In this document: piece by piece, positions 42,370 to 51,690 of the stretch
Layout: each line of letters begins with the position of its first letter
How positions within the stretch are numbered: the first letter of the stretch is position 1
NCBI GenBank assembly: GCA_013178015.1
Contig: JABLXR010000015.1
Coordinates: 23,781-87,780, forward strand
Source of the DNA: Anaerolineae bacterium
GTDB taxonomy: Bacteria; Chloroflexota; Anaerolineae; DRVO01
Length of the DNA: 64,000 nucleotides
Direction: 5' to 3'
The notes under the pieces: model-generated
Databases searched by the model: none
What the model was told of the DNA's origin: nothing
The model's input: the letters and a program-made list of their open reading frames with translations, nothing else
Translations under genes and position numbers: made by a program

Positions 42370-43587
42370 ATGGCGAGTGAGGGACCAATCGGGGAAGCCG
42401 ACGTACATGCCGCCCTGGTCTGCCTGAGCAACCCCATAGAGCTGGCACAGAGCGATCTAGCTCGTCGTCTACCGCAGGTATCCGGCATTGGGCCGCTGAA
42501 CGAGCGGGGGCGAGCCCTCCGTTCTCTCCTCCTGGAGGCCATCGAGGCCCTCGGTCCTCCCCGGCCTACCGCCTTCGGCTCGGCCGAATCCCGCGTGCAC
42601 GACGTGCTGACCCTGCGTTACGTCGAGCGCATGGCCACCGCGGACATGGCCGAGGAGCTGTCCCTCAGCCGCAGGCAGATCCAGCGCGACCTCAGGCGGG
42701 CGGAGGTCCTCCTCGCCGAGCTCGTGGCCAGCTGGGTGACCAGCAGCGAGCCGACGGCGGGCCCTTCCCCGGCGGACGGTGAGACCTCACTGCTCCGAGA
42801 GCTGGCTTTCTACTCCAGCCGGCCGGCCGAGGTCAACCTGGCCGAGGCCATGCGCGAGGTCCTGGCCACCGTGGCGCCTTTGGCTCGGTCCTTGGGGGTG
42901 AAGCTGCAGCTGGGTGTCGAACCGGATCCCTCCGTCCACGTGCTGGTCGATGGGGCCTTCCTGAGGACTCTGATGGTTCAGGTCGCCAGCCTCGCCATCC
43001 AGTCCACCACCTCGGGCGCGGTTCGCATGGGCATCGCTCGGCAGAGGGACGTGATGGGGATAAGCCTCTCCTTCCCGGCGCCGGATGAGCCCGGGGTGCG
43101 GCGACGCCTGGAGAGCATACGCAGCGCAGCCCACTCCGAGGAGATCGGCTGCCAGATAGATTCGTCAGCCGGCGAGATCACGGTAACCCTCCAGCTCAAC
43201 CCCAGCGTCGGGGCCACCATCCTGGTGGTGGAGGACAACCCCGGTGCGGTGGACCTCTACCAGCGCTACCTTGCCGGCACCGGCTGGGAGCTACACGCCA
43301 TCTCCGACCCTCGGCTGTGCTACCAGAGCGTCCGCACCAACAAGCCCGATCTAGTGGTCCTGGACATCATGATGCCCCACATCGAGGGCTGGCGAGTGCT
43401 CCGGGTCCTGAAAGAAGACCCGGAGACGGCGCAGACGCCGGTGATAGTGTGCTCTGTGGTCGAGGACCCCGCCCTGGCCGAGGCTCTGGGGGCCTCGGCC
43501 TACCTGGGCAAGCCCGTGTCCCGCTCCGACTTCATCTCGGCCATCAACCGGTGTCTGCAGGCATCTCACCAGTCACCAGCTCCATAG
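42370..43587 (+). CDS. HTH / degenerate HATPase / receiver three-domain regulator (copy 2)
   Basis: A 405-residue paralogue of the protein at 11.5-12.7 kb, with the same order. A helical N-terminus is followed by a sigma-70-r4-like HTH (VHDVLTLRYVERMATADMAE, then SRRQIQRDLRRAE). A HATPase-like middle domain about 155-275 has FLRTLMVQVASLAIQ in place of the N box and lacks the Asn and the G boxes. A C-terminal receiver has VVEDNPGAVDLYQRYL, acceptor D332 in VVLDIMMPHIEG and the Lys of AYLGKPV. ATG 42370 has GGGCGGGGAAG upstream. It converges on the hybrid kinase with a 44-base overlap. Confidence 0.85.
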   Translation: MASEGPIGEADVHAALVCLSNPIELAQSDLARRLPQVSGIGPLNERGRALRSLLLEAIEALGPPRPTAFGSAESRVHDVLTLRYVERMATADMAEELSLSRRQIQRDLRRAEVLLAELVASWVTSSEPTAGPSPADGETSLLRELAFYSSRPAEVNLAEAMREVLATVAPLARSLGVKLQLGVEPDPSVHVLVDGAFLRTLMVQVASLAIQSTTSGAVRMGIARQRDVMGISLSFPAPDEPGVRRRLESIRSAAHSEEIGCQIDSSAGEITVTLQLNPSVGATILVVEDNPGAVDLYQRYLAGTGWELHAISDPRLCYQSVRTNKPDLVVLDIMMPHIEGWRVLRVLKEDPETAQTPVIVCSVVEDPALAEALGASAYLGKPVSRSDFISAINRCLQASHQSPAP

Positions 43588-45760
43588 CGCTGCGGATCAG
43601 CGCCGTCAGCTCGCCCGGGCCGAACTTACCCTGCCTGGTGAAGGTGAACGAGCTCCCATCGCTGCTGAGGCTGTCCTCCCCCGGCGTCGCCGCCGTGACG
43701 GCAATCACGGGGACGTTCGCCGGTGCACACACTTCCCTGAGCTCACTGGCGGCATCGAAGCCGCTCATGCCCGGCAGCACCAGATCGAGCAGCACGCAGT
43801 CAGGCCGGGCGCGCTTCGCCCGGCGCACCGCTTCCTCTCCCGAGTAGGCGGCATCCACCAGGTAGCCCCTGCCGCCGGCCTCGAACGTCCGGCGCACGAA
43901 CTGTACGAACCCCCGGTCGTCATCCACCACCAGCACTCCGGGCGGCTCCGTAGCTTCGCCCCGGACCCGGTCCGCAGAAGGTCGGCCGTCACGGCCCCCG
44001 TCCCCGCCCACCACCGAATCCACACACTGCAGTATCTGATCGGCAGTCACTGGCTTCACCAACACGGAGCGGAAGTGGCCATCTCCCAGCAGCCAGCCCA
44101 AGGTCGGAAGCGGACAGAACACCGCCGGCACCTCCGGCCACCAGCGCTCGCCCAGCTCCGCCCTCAGTCGGTGGGAGTCGAGGCCCAGACCCACGTCCAC
44201 CAGCATGAGGGCGGGGCTAAGGGACCCCAGCTCCTCCCGTGCCCGGTCTAGGTCGGGGCAGTGCACGAACTGGTACCCCTCGATCCGTCGACTCAGGTAG
44301 GGCACGGCGGAGTCGTCGGCGCTGAGCACCAGCACCCGAGGGGAGGCTCGCGTCCTCAGCACCGGCTGAGGCCCCGCGTCAGCCAGCCGGCTGGTGGAGA
44401 CCGGCTCCACCGGTATGGTGAAGTGGAAGTGGCTCCCCTCCCCGGGTGTGCTTTCGGCCCAGATGCGCCCGCCGTGCAGTTGGACGAACCGGCGGGCGAT
44501 GGCCAGCCCCAGCCCCTTGCCCGCATCGGGCTCCTCTTTGGCCCGGCCGATCTGGTAGAACTCATCGAAGATGGTGGCCAGCTCCGACGCGGCGATGCCG
44601 CGGCCGGTGTCGCTGACCGTCACCTGCAGGTACCCGTCCTCCCGGGCTACGCGCACCCGCACCTCCCCCGAATCGGTGAACCGGACGGCATTGGAGAGCA
44701 GGTTGTAGATCGTCTGGCGGATGCGCACCGGGTCTATGAACACCTCAGGCAGGTCATCGGGGCAGGAGACGAGGAGCTTCAGGCCCTTGGCCTCGGCCAA
44801 GCTTGATATGCCATCCACGGCGTCCCTGACCAGGTGAGCCACGTCGGCGAGCTCTCGCCGCATAGGCATGGCCAAGGCGTCAATCCGGGCCAGGTCTACT
44901 ACGTCGTCCACCAGTTGGGAGAGGTAGCGGGCGTTGCGCTGCACCTGGGACAGGTCCCGCAGGAGCAGACCGCCCCATTCCTCGATGCCGTAGAACTGGG
45001 GGTTGTGGTAGATGAGGTTGGTGAAGCCCAGGAGGATGTTGAGGGGGGTGCGCAGCTCGTGGCTGAGGTTGGTAGCGAAACGGTTGCGCAGGTCCCGCAG
45101 TACGACTGCTTCCCTCTGAGCCAGGGCCAGGTCGCGGTTGGTCTTCTCCAGCAGTTGGTAGGAGAGGTCGAGCGCTTTGATGGTGCGGTTGAGCTCTCCC
45201 TGCTTCTCGCGCAGCTCCCAGGCCAGCGAGGTAGCTTCGGCGCTGCGCCGCCAGGTGAGCCACAAGAGAGACCTTTGCGGGTGCAGCGCGGCCGACACAG
45301 TGATGCCGGTGGCACCCAATAGCACTGCTAACCACACCTGCGACCCGGGGTCAACCCCCAGCACCACAGGCAGTGCCGCCGCCAGGGCGAGAGTCGCAGC
45401 GAAGGCAGTAGTTGGAAGTAGCGCCGCCGACGCGGCCACCGGAACGCTCAGGAAAGCCAGTAGGTCGGGCGCATCCTCCAGCCATGCGCCCGCGGCAATC
45501 GATGCCACTGCCCCAATCAAGAGCACGACGGCAGCCAGACGGGGGCCCCGGGATGAAAGGGAGAGCGCTGCGCCCAGGGTAGCGGCTAGGCCGAGGCCGC
45601 ACATCATCAGTGGCACGTTGACCGGGCCCCAGGACAGCGCGACCCAGAGCCCCGTGCACCCTATGAACCAGGCTAACAGTACCGCTCTGAGCGAGGGTAG
45701 CACCGTATCATAGTCGGTGGGCATCGCCAGGGCCTCAGGCAACTCCGGAAGCTCACCCAT
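43544..45760 (-). CDS. membrane hybrid histidine kinase with two receiver-like domains (copy 2)
   Basis: A 738-residue paralogue of the kinase at 9.3-11.5 kb. Five or six membrane helices are followed by a coiled coil and HisKA (RFATNLSHELRTPLN). The HATPase domain has NLLSNAVRFT, SDTGRGIAASELA and GKGLGLAIARRF. The first receiver-like domain has VLSADDSA, ALMLVDVG and VKPVTADQ, and the last receiver has LVVDDDRGFV and CVLLDLVLPGMSG, with its Lys region changed (FTFTRQGKF). A start at 45760 matches copy 1 in length; a GTG at 45820 adds 20 residues. It is divergent from the second sugar ABC operon and overlaps the convergent regulator by 44 bases. Confidence 0.88.
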   Translation of the reverse strand: MGELPELPEALAMPTDYDTVLPSLRAVLLAWFIGCTGLWVALSWGPVNVPLMMCGLGLAATLGAALSLSSRGPRLAAVVLLIGAVASIAAGAWLEDAPDLLAFLSVPVAASAALLPTTAFAATLALAAALPVVLGVDPGSQVWLAVLLGATGITVSAALHPQRSLLWLTWRRSAEATSLAWELREKQGELNRTIKALDLSYQLLEKTNRDLALAQREAVVLRDLRNRFATNLSHELRTPLNILLGFTNLIYHNPQFYGIEEWGGLLLRDLSQVQRNARYLSQLVDDVVDLARIDALAMPMRRELADVAHLVRDAVDGISSLAEAKGLKLLVSCPDDLPEVFIDPVRIRQTIYNLLSNAVRFTDSGEVRVRVAREDGYLQVTVSDTGRGIAASELATIFDEFYQIGRAKEEPDAGKGLGLAIARRFVQLHGGRIWAESTPGEGSHFHFTIPVEPVSTSRLADAGPQPVLRTRASPRVLVLSADDSAVPYLSRRIEGYQFVHCPDLDRAREELGSLSPALMLVDVGLGLDSHRLRAELGERWWPEVPAVFCPLPTLGWLLGDGHFRSVLVKPVTADQILQCVDSVVGGDGGRDGRPSADRVRGEATEPPGVLVVDDDRGFVQFVRRTFEAGGRGYLVDAAYSGEEAVRRAKRARPDCVLLDLVLPGMSGFDAASELREVCAPANVPVIAVTAATPGEDSLSSDGSSFTFTRQGKFGPGELTALIRSAMELVTGEMPADTG

Positions 45761-45891
45761 TTCTGCCCGCTCCGCACGCACCGGAACCTCCTCGGCTAGC
45801 TGGCCAGACTCCCTGCCCACAGCTGTATCGCTCCGTAGCCGGCTGTCGCCCTCATGTCACATTCGTGTCGTCAACCTCCATCACGGAGAAC

Positions 45892-45897
45892 TATAAT
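45892..45897 (+). promoter_or_regulatory. perfect -10 box of the second sugar ABC operon
   Basis: TATAAT lies 119 bases before the binding-protein start. No good -35 is seen, which often goes with activator-dependent promoters. Confidence 0.55.
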
Positions 45898-46016
45898 GAG
45901 GTTGTCGCTGTTTCCGCAATGGACCACGTTCACGTCCCAGTCGGTCTGGTGGATCTTCGCTATGTACAGACGGCCGTCCGATGGAATGAGTGCGCCTTAG
46001 GCAAGGAGGCAGATTC

Positions 46017-47462
46017 ATGGGATCGCCATTGATGACTCGCAGGCAAATTCTTCTCGGTTCCGCGGCCGCTGCAGGTGGCATGCTACTGGCCGCCTGCGCT
46101 CCGACGCCGACCGCGGAGGTGGTCGAGAAAGTCGTCAAAGAGACGGTGGTGGTCGAGCAGACAGTGATAGTGGAGAAGGAGGTCCCGGCGGAGGCTGCTG
46201 AGCGCATCGTTCTCGAGTTCTGGTGGGGCTGGGGCGGCATGACTGGTATGGAGGCCATGAAGGGCGTGACCGACGCCTTCAACATGCAGCAGACCAACAT
46301 CTACGCCCTGTCTACTGTAGCACAGCCCAGTATGGATGAGAAACTCCTGCCTGCAGTCGCAGCTGGCAACCCGCCAGATGTAGCCGTGGGCAACATCGCC
46401 TACTCCGAGTACTGCGCCAGAGGTAGCCTGACGCCGCTGGACGAGTACTTCGAGGCAAGCCAGGTGGTGACCAAGGGTGACCCGGACATCATATCCTCTC
46501 TGTGGACGGACGCCTCATGGCAGGGCAAGATCTATGGCCTGGCTGCCTGCGAGGTGGGCCCGCGCATAGGACTCTGCCTCAACCTCGACCTGGTGGAAGG
46601 AGCCGGGCTGGATGCGACCAACCCACCTCTCACCTGGGACGAGATGTACGACTGGCACGAAGCCATGACCAAGCTCGATGATGCAGGCAACGTCGAGATC
46701 CTGGGCATTGACCCACTAGATGCCATGGGGGGCAGACGGCCCACTTCCGACGTATCCTTCTACTGGGATGACGCCTTCGGCTTCGAGTACTGGGACGGGG
46801 AGACGCTGACCTACAACTGGGACAATGAAGGCTACATCGCCTCCCTGTACACCATCAAGAAGTTCTACGACCTGGTAGGCGTGGAGAAGATCGAGGGCTA
46901 CCGCAGCAGCTATGGTACGTGGACCCAGAGCCCGACGGCCAGCTTCCCGGCCGGTGTCCAGGCCATGGTGCTCAACGGGTACTGGACCCCAGGCGAGCTC
47001 ATCCACTCGGCTCCAGAGGGCCGCTTTGCCTTCACCTGGGCCCCGAACTCTGCCGAGCGATCGGGCAAGAAGTTCCAGAACGTTGGAGGTCACCCGGCCA
47101 CCATCCCCAAGGGAGCGGCGCATCCCAGCGAAGGCTTCAGGCTCATCGAGTTCTTCACCTTACCTGATTCCATGGACGTCATTCTCAAGACCACGGGCTG
47201 GTTGGGCCCGCGCCTCTCCTGGCTCGCAACCGTTGATCCCAGCCCTTACCCGGGCCTAGACTTCTTCCTGCAGTCGGTCAATGAAGCCGACGAATTGAAG
47301 CCCTGCCCGCTCGACCCCATCTGCAACTTCGTAGGGCAGCAGATCTCCATGACCTGGGATGCGGTCAACTATGGCGAGAAGGTCCCGGAGGAAGCTGCTG
47401 CGGAGATGCAGACGACCTGCACCGAGGAACTGAGGCGGCAGTTCCCCGAGCTATTCGCGTAA
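46017..47462 (+). CDS. extracellular sugar-binding lipoprotein (ABC transporter), operon 2
   Basis: A 481-residue binding protein. The leader TRRQILLGSAAAAGGMLLAA followed by Cys has a Tat-like RR motif and a lipobox. A typical repeated linker follows (PTPTAEVVEKVVKETVVV). The binding domain contains NPPDVAVGNIAY and YGLAACEVGPRIGLC. ATG 46017 has AGGAGG seven bases upstream. First gene of an ABC operon without an ATPase; the two permeases follow at 71 and 49 bases. The sugar differs from that of operon 1, because the proteins share only the fold. Confidence 0.9.
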   Translation: MGSPLMTRRQILLGSAAAAGGMLLAACAPTPTAEVVEKVVKETVVVEQTVIVEKEVPAEAAERIVLEFWWGWGGMTGMEAMKGVTDAFNMQQTNIYALSTVAQPSMDEKLLPAVAAGNPPDVAVGNIAYSEYCARGSLTPLDEYFEASQVVTKGDPDIISSLWTDASWQGKIYGLAACEVGPRIGLCLNLDLVEGAGLDATNPPLTWDEMYDWHEAMTKLDDAGNVEILGIDPLDAMGGRRPTSDVSFYWDDAFGFEYWDGETLTYNWDNEGYIASLYTIKKFYDLVGVEKIEGYRSSYGTWTQSPTASFPAGVQAMVLNGYWTPGELIHSAPEGRFAFTWAPNSAERSGKKFQNVGGHPATIPKGAAHPSEGFRLIEFFTLPDSMDVILKTTGWLGPRLSWLATVDPSPYPGLDFFLQSVNEADELKPCPLDPICNFVGQQISMTWDAVNYGEKVPEEAAAEMQTTCTEELRRQFPELFA

Positions 47463-47532
47463 GATCAGAGGGACGGGCGACCATCTCCCATGGCCGCTCG
47501 TCCCCTCTCATGTCAGGCTGAGGAGCAAGGCT

Positions 47533-48447
47533 ATGGCCGCGCTAGCTGCCCGACGAGTACGCCGGCGTCAGGTGACAGCTCTAAGCCGAGGTCTTCTCTT
47601 TGCGCTTCCATGGTTCCTGGGCTTCATTGCCTTCACCGCCTATCCCATGGGCGCTTCGCTCTACTACAGCCTCACCAGCTACGACGTGCTGCGCCCGCCC
47701 CGGTTCGTCGGGCTGGAGAACTACAGGTTCATGCTGCTATCGGACAACCTCTTCCGCCTGGTGCTGGGCAATACCGTCTGGTTTGTGGTCGTCGGTGTCC
47801 CCGCTGGGCTGGTGATTGCCTTCCTATTGGCCAATCTCCTGAACCATGAGATGAAGCTGCGGCCTCTGTTCCGCACCGTGTTCTACCTGCCCGCCATACT
47901 CCCAGCCGTGGCGTCGGCGGAAGTATGGCGCTGGGTGTACAACCCGCGCTATGGGCTGATCAACTCGGTGCTGAAGGCGTGGGGGCTGGCCACCATACCC
48001 TGGCTCTCTTCACCGGCCCTCGCCAAGCCCTCGCTAGTCATCATCCACTGCTGGGCTCAGGGAACAGCCATAGTCATCTTCCTGGCCGCACTGCAGGACG
48101 TGCCCCGCACGCTCTACGACGCCGCGCTGGTGGATGGAGCCAACGCCTGGAACCGATTCTGGCACGTGACGGTGCCCATGTGTACGCCTTCGATTCTGTT
48201 CGTCTCCATCACGGGACTCATCGGCATGTTCCAGTACTTCACTCTCGGCTGGCTGCTGACTCAGGGCGCCCCCAACAACGCTACCGAGTTCTACAGCATG
48301 TACCTCTATCGCAACGCCTTCAGGTACTTCAAGATGGGTTATGCCTCGGCTCTGGCGTGGGGGCTGTTTGTCGTTATCGTCACTTTCACCATCGTGATGA
48401 TGCGAAGCTCCGCCCGCTGGGTCTACTACGGCGGAGAAGCAGTCTAG
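47533..48447 (+). CDS. carbohydrate ABC transporter permease, MalF type, operon 2
   Basis: A 304-residue permease. It starts MAALAARRVRRRQVTALSRG, then has a hydrophobic LLFALPWFLGFIAFTAYP; the EAA loop reads VPRTLYDAALVDGANAWNRF, and the end is RSSARWVYYGGEAV. The ATG at 47533 is close after an AGGAG. It pairs with the next permease; the ATPase must come from elsewhere. Confidence 0.92.
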   Translation: MAALAARRVRRRQVTALSRGLLFALPWFLGFIAFTAYPMGASLYYSLTSYDVLRPPRFVGLENYRFMLLSDNLFRLVLGNTVWFVVVGVPAGLVIAFLLANLLNHEMKLRPLFRTVFYLPAILPAVASAEVWRWVYNPRYGLINSVLKAWGLATIPWLSSPALAKPSLVIIHCWAQGTAIVIFLAALQDVPRTLYDAALVDGANAWNRFWHVTVPMCTPSILFVSITGLIGMFQYFTLGWLLTQGAPNNATEFYSMYLYRNAFRYFKMGYASALAWGLFVVIVTFTIVMMRSSARWVYYGGEAV

Positions 48448-48496
48448 AGCTGTCGGGCGCCGGCTGCTATCGCAAACGACAAGGAGCGCAACACCT

Positions 48497-49402
48497 GTGA
48501 CGGAAGCCTTGACTTCCCACCCTACGGCGGCCGCGGCACACAGGCGCGCCGTCGGCCGTAGTGGCTACACCCTCCGGCGTACGTTCGGCCGGATCGTGCT
48601 CTATGCCTCGGTGGCAGCGATGAGCCTTGCCTTCGCCGCTCCCCTTGTGTGGATGATCTCGACTTCTCTCAAGGATGACCCACAGGTCTACGTTGTACCG
48701 CCGATCTGGATCCCTAACCCTATCCGTCCCCTCAACTACGTGGAGATTTTCACCCGCCGGCCCATGGGCCTGTACTTTCTGAACACGATGAGATACGCGA
48801 TCCCCACCGCGGTTGGCGTACTGCTCTCCTGCGCCGCGGTGGCCTACAGCTTCGCTCGGATGCGCTGGCCCGGCCGCGACGCCCTGTTCTTCCTGTGTCT
48901 GGCGACCATGATGATTCCCTTCCAGGTCACCATGATCCCCCTCTATATCACCTTCAAGACCGTAGGGTGGATCAACACCTACTTCCCTCTGGTCGTACCT
49001 GCCTTCTTCGGGAACGCCTACTACATCTTCCTGCTTCGCCAGTTCTTCGCCAGCATTCCAGAAGAGCTGTCGGATGCCGCGCGTGTGGATGGCTGTTCCG
49101 ACGCGCGCATACTGCTGCGCATTATCCTACCGCTATCCAAGCCGGCGCTGGCAGTGGTGGCGCTCTTTCAGTTCATGGGCGCCTGGAACGACTACCTGGG
49201 CCCGCTCATTTACCTGAGCCGGGAGGAGATGTTCCCGCTCGCGCTGGGCCTGCAGTCCCTGCGGGCCAGTTTCCAGGAGAAGCTGGTGTGGCCCTACATG
49301 ATGGCCGCGAGTACCATGATGATCCTCCCCGTTATCATCATCTTCTTCATCGCCCAGCGCAGCTTCATCGAGGGGATCACCGTCACCGGACTCAAAGGAT
49401 AA
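48497..49402 (+). CDS. carbohydrate ABC transporter permease, MalG type, operon 2
   Basis: A 301-residue permease with six helices, an EAA loop read as IPEELSDAARVDGCSDA and the standard C-terminus QRSFIEGITVTGLKG. The start is GTG at 48497 with AAGGAG about ten bases upstream; an Ala-rich N-terminal tail precedes the first helix. It lies last in operon 2, with no glycosidase gene linked, unlike operon 1. Confidence 0.92.
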   Translation: MTEALTSHPTAAAAHRRAVGRSGYTLRRTFGRIVLYASVAAMSLAFAAPLVWMISTSLKDDPQVYVVPPIWIPNPIRPLNYVEIFTRRPMGLYFLNTMRYAIPTAVGVLLSCAAVAYSFARMRWPGRDALFFLCLATMMIPFQVTMIPLYITFKTVGWINTYFPLVVPAFFGNAYYIFLLRQFFASIPEELSDAARVDGCSDARILLRIILPLSKPALAVVALFQFMGAWNDYLGPLIYLSREEMFPLALGLQSLRASFQEKLVWPYMMAASTMMILPVIIIFFIAQRSFIEGITVTGLKG

Positions 49403-49564
49403 CTGCGGTTGCCCCATCGGCGCAGCCGCCGCACCGGCTGGCACCGCCGCGTGGTCCAGACCTGGAGGGGCCCCGAATTCCCTCAGGTCTTCAGCAGCTC
49501 CGGGACCGCGGCCCGGCTACTATGCCGAAGTCCTGCCGCCGCGCTCTCTGCCGCCGACCTCACC

Positions 49565-50650
49565 TCACGTCACCCCCAGCGGGTACCGCCCCCATTCCTC
49601 CTCCAGCCGGTTCAGGTAGTCGTACGTGTCTACAGCGACGTCCGGCCCTATTGAGTGCGAACCGACGATAAGCCCCCCTTCGCCAGCAGCCGCCAAGACC
49701 CGCTTGAGGTCGTCGGCTACGCATCGGCGGTCCCCACCGGGCAGCACGAAGGCGTTGTCCAACCCCCCGATCAGGGCCAATCGGTCGCCGTACCGCTCCC
49801 TCAGCGCCACGATATCCATGCCCGCCTTGGGTTCTATGGGCTGGATGGCATCTACCCCTGCCTCCACCAGCATGTCCACCAGGGGCAGGATGTTACCGTC
49901 ACTATGGAAGACCACAAACGCCGCCCCCGCTCGCTTGTAGGCCCCTACCATCTCCACCATCAGGGGCAAGAACACCCGCTCGAACGTCCGCGGGGAAACC
50001 ATGGGCCCAGTGTTGGCGCCGATGTCGTCGTAGATCCAGATGCCCGAGAGCCGATCCCCACCCAATCGGAGCGACTCGACCCCCACCGCGATGAGGTGCC
50101 GGTTCACCAGCCCCGCCAGTTCTCGGGCGTAGGCCTCGTCGGCCACTAGGTCCATCAGCCACTGCACCTCGCCTCGCAGGCTGGACGTGCGCAGGAAGGG
50201 ACCGCCCGTCTTGGCGAACACCGCCCGCCGAGGGTGCTCCCGCTCTATCCCCTCGACGAATGCCCCATACCGCTCCGCCAACGTCGGTGAATCAAAGTCA
50301 GGCGTGGGAAGATCGGCCCGGGGAAGAGCCACCTCGAGAGTCTGGCTGAACTTGGCCGAATCCAGGGCACGAATGCGACGGCCCCACCCATCTCGGGAGA
50401 TGATCTCATCGCCGCAGCGCGAGAGCACCTGGGCCTGGGTGGGCCAGGGCGTCTCGTCTGCGGCCACAACCGTCAGGTCTATGCCGTAATAATCCTCGGG
50501 CGATGCCTCCGGCCCTAGGTTCTTCTGCTGCCGCCACGCTTGGGTGAACTCAGGCCAAAAGGAATCATAGCGCGGCACCCTGTCGGGCTGCTCGAAGCTC
50601 AGCGCCGCCCTCACCCGCCGCTCGGCGTCACTCGCCCACGCGTCCCCCAC
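49565..50650 (-). CDS. uroporphyrinogen decarboxylase-superfamily protein
   Basis: A 361-residue URO-D-like protein. It starts with RVRAALSFEQPDRVPRYDSF, continues with IWIYDDIGANTGPMVSPRTF and the superfamily motif AAFVVFHSDGNILPLVDML, and ends with GVDAIQPIEPKAGMDIVALR. It is one of three URO-D-like genes in the window. The GTG at 50650 was chosen because GGAGGAA lies six bases before it; a GTG at 50665 has no ribosome site. It converges with the second ABC operon. Its function is not haem synthesis in most such members; a methyl-transfer role is possible. Confidence 0.82.
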   Translation of the reverse strand: MGDAWASDAERRVRAALSFEQPDRVPRYDSFWPEFTQAWRQQKNLGPEASPEDYYGIDLTVVAADETPWPTQAQVLSRCGDEIISRDGWGRRIRALDSAKFSQTLEVALPRADLPTPDFDSPTLAERYGAFVEGIEREHPRRAVFAKTGGPFLRTSSLRGEVQWLMDLVADEAYARELAGLVNRHLIAVGVESLRLGGDRLSGIWIYDDIGANTGPMVSPRTFERVFLPLMVEMVGAYKRAGAAFVVFHSDGNILPLVDMLVEAGVDAIQPIEPKAGMDIVALRERYGDRLALIGGLDNAFVLPGGDRRCVADDLKRVLAAAGEGGLIVGSHSIGPDVAVDTYDYLNRLEEEWGRYPLGVT

Positions 50651-50772
50651 TGATACTTCCTCCACCGTGGTGGAATCCCGTCCCGAGCGGGCAGCCTTCG
50701 GTCCGCGGCGACGCCTCTGCGTTCGTAGCCAGAGTACCAGCGCAGCCCGTACTGCCCCTTCAGCGAGGCCGA

Positions 50773-51300
50773 TCAGTCGGTCTCCTCGTTCATCTCCTTC
50801 ACGACGGCCTCGACGACGTCGGGATACTCCCGGTCGAACTCTCGTATCGCCTGTTCGGCCGCCGCCAGACGGGGCTCGTAGGCCCGCCGTATCTGGCCTG
50901 CGTCCGGCCGTCCGGCAGCCACGGCCGCCTCGTACTCGGACCGCTGTCGCTGCAGCAGCTGGCGGTAGCCGAGCATGAGGTCTCGGCGCCGCGCCTCCAG
51001 CGTCCGCCTCTCGCCCGCCTGCCTGAACCTCGCGTCCCGCTCCGCTTTGGCAAGAGCGCTCAGCACCAGCTCCGCCTCCACCTCTGCCAACTCGACCACG
51101 GGGCGGTTGCCGTAGCCTCCGCCGAGGTAATGGGTGCAGCCGTGCTCGGGCTCCTCCATCTCCACCGGCCGGGGAGGCCCCGGCAGGTACTGTCCGTCTA
51201 CGTACACGTGAGCCACGAACCAGCCGGGCGCGTTCTGATGCAGGCGCACGTCCACCGTCCGCCCATCGCTGGTCCGCTTCCGCAGGATCGTCTTCTCCAC
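50773..51300 (-). CDS. hypothetical protein with a beta-rich N-terminus and coiled C-terminus
   Basis: A 175-residue soluble protein. The N-terminal 60 residues are short strands (GRTVDVRLHQNAPGWFVAHV) and the rest is a long charged helix region (ALAKAERDARFRQAGERRTL and AYEPRLAAAEQAIREFDREY). No family was recognised. The GTG at 51300 is placed behind AGGGG; a GTG at 51309 is too close to it. It lies upstream of the URO-D-like gene on the same strand. Confidence 0.6.
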   Translation of the reverse strand: MEKTILRKRTSDGRTVDVRLHQNAPGWFVAHVYVDGQYLPGPPRPVEMEEPEHGCTHYLGGGYGNRPVVELAEVEAELVLSALAKAERDARFRQAGERRTLEARRRDLMLGYRQLLQRQRSEYEAAVAAGRPDAGQIRRAYEPRLAAAEQAIREFDREYPDVVEAVVKEMNEETD

Positions 51301-51492
51301 CGACCTCACCCCTGTCCTGTCGTTCTGCCGATCGCGTCCGGCGCCGCCTGGCCTCGGTCGGCAGGCCGAAGAGGGCCTCCGGCGCCAGCGATCAGGCGAG
51401 TGATGGGCGCCAGTTTGCCAGTTATCCGCCCGGCAGTTAAGGGCGCCACATGGGCGTCACCTCGCCATTCGTCCCCCATGCGAGCTGCCCTT

Positions 51493-51690
51493 GTGTCATG
51501 CTGAGCGCAGCCAAGCATGTTCCTCTCGCGGTCGGAGACCCTTTGCCTCGCTCAGAGTGACAAGGCGGAGCATCACAAGCCTCTCACCCCGCTCAGGATG
51601 ACGGGGCGGTGTCCGAGCCGCTTCAAGGCAGCGTGACGACGGGGGAGGGTCGGAGGCCCTTTGCGCCGCTCAGGGCGACGAAGGGGAATG
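51493..51690. repeat. degenerate triplicate of a gctcag-tgac spacer repeat
   Basis: Three diverged copies follow one another: cctttgcctcgctcagagtg then acaaggc (from 51540), cctctcaccccgctcaggat then gacggggc (from 51580), and ccctttgcgccgctcagggc then gacgaagg (from 51657). The first part, 51493-51525, has the tgtcatgctgagcgcagcca form. This belongs to a class of intergenic repeat seen in many environmental genomes. The whole span 51301-51690 has no gene. Confidence 0.65.
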
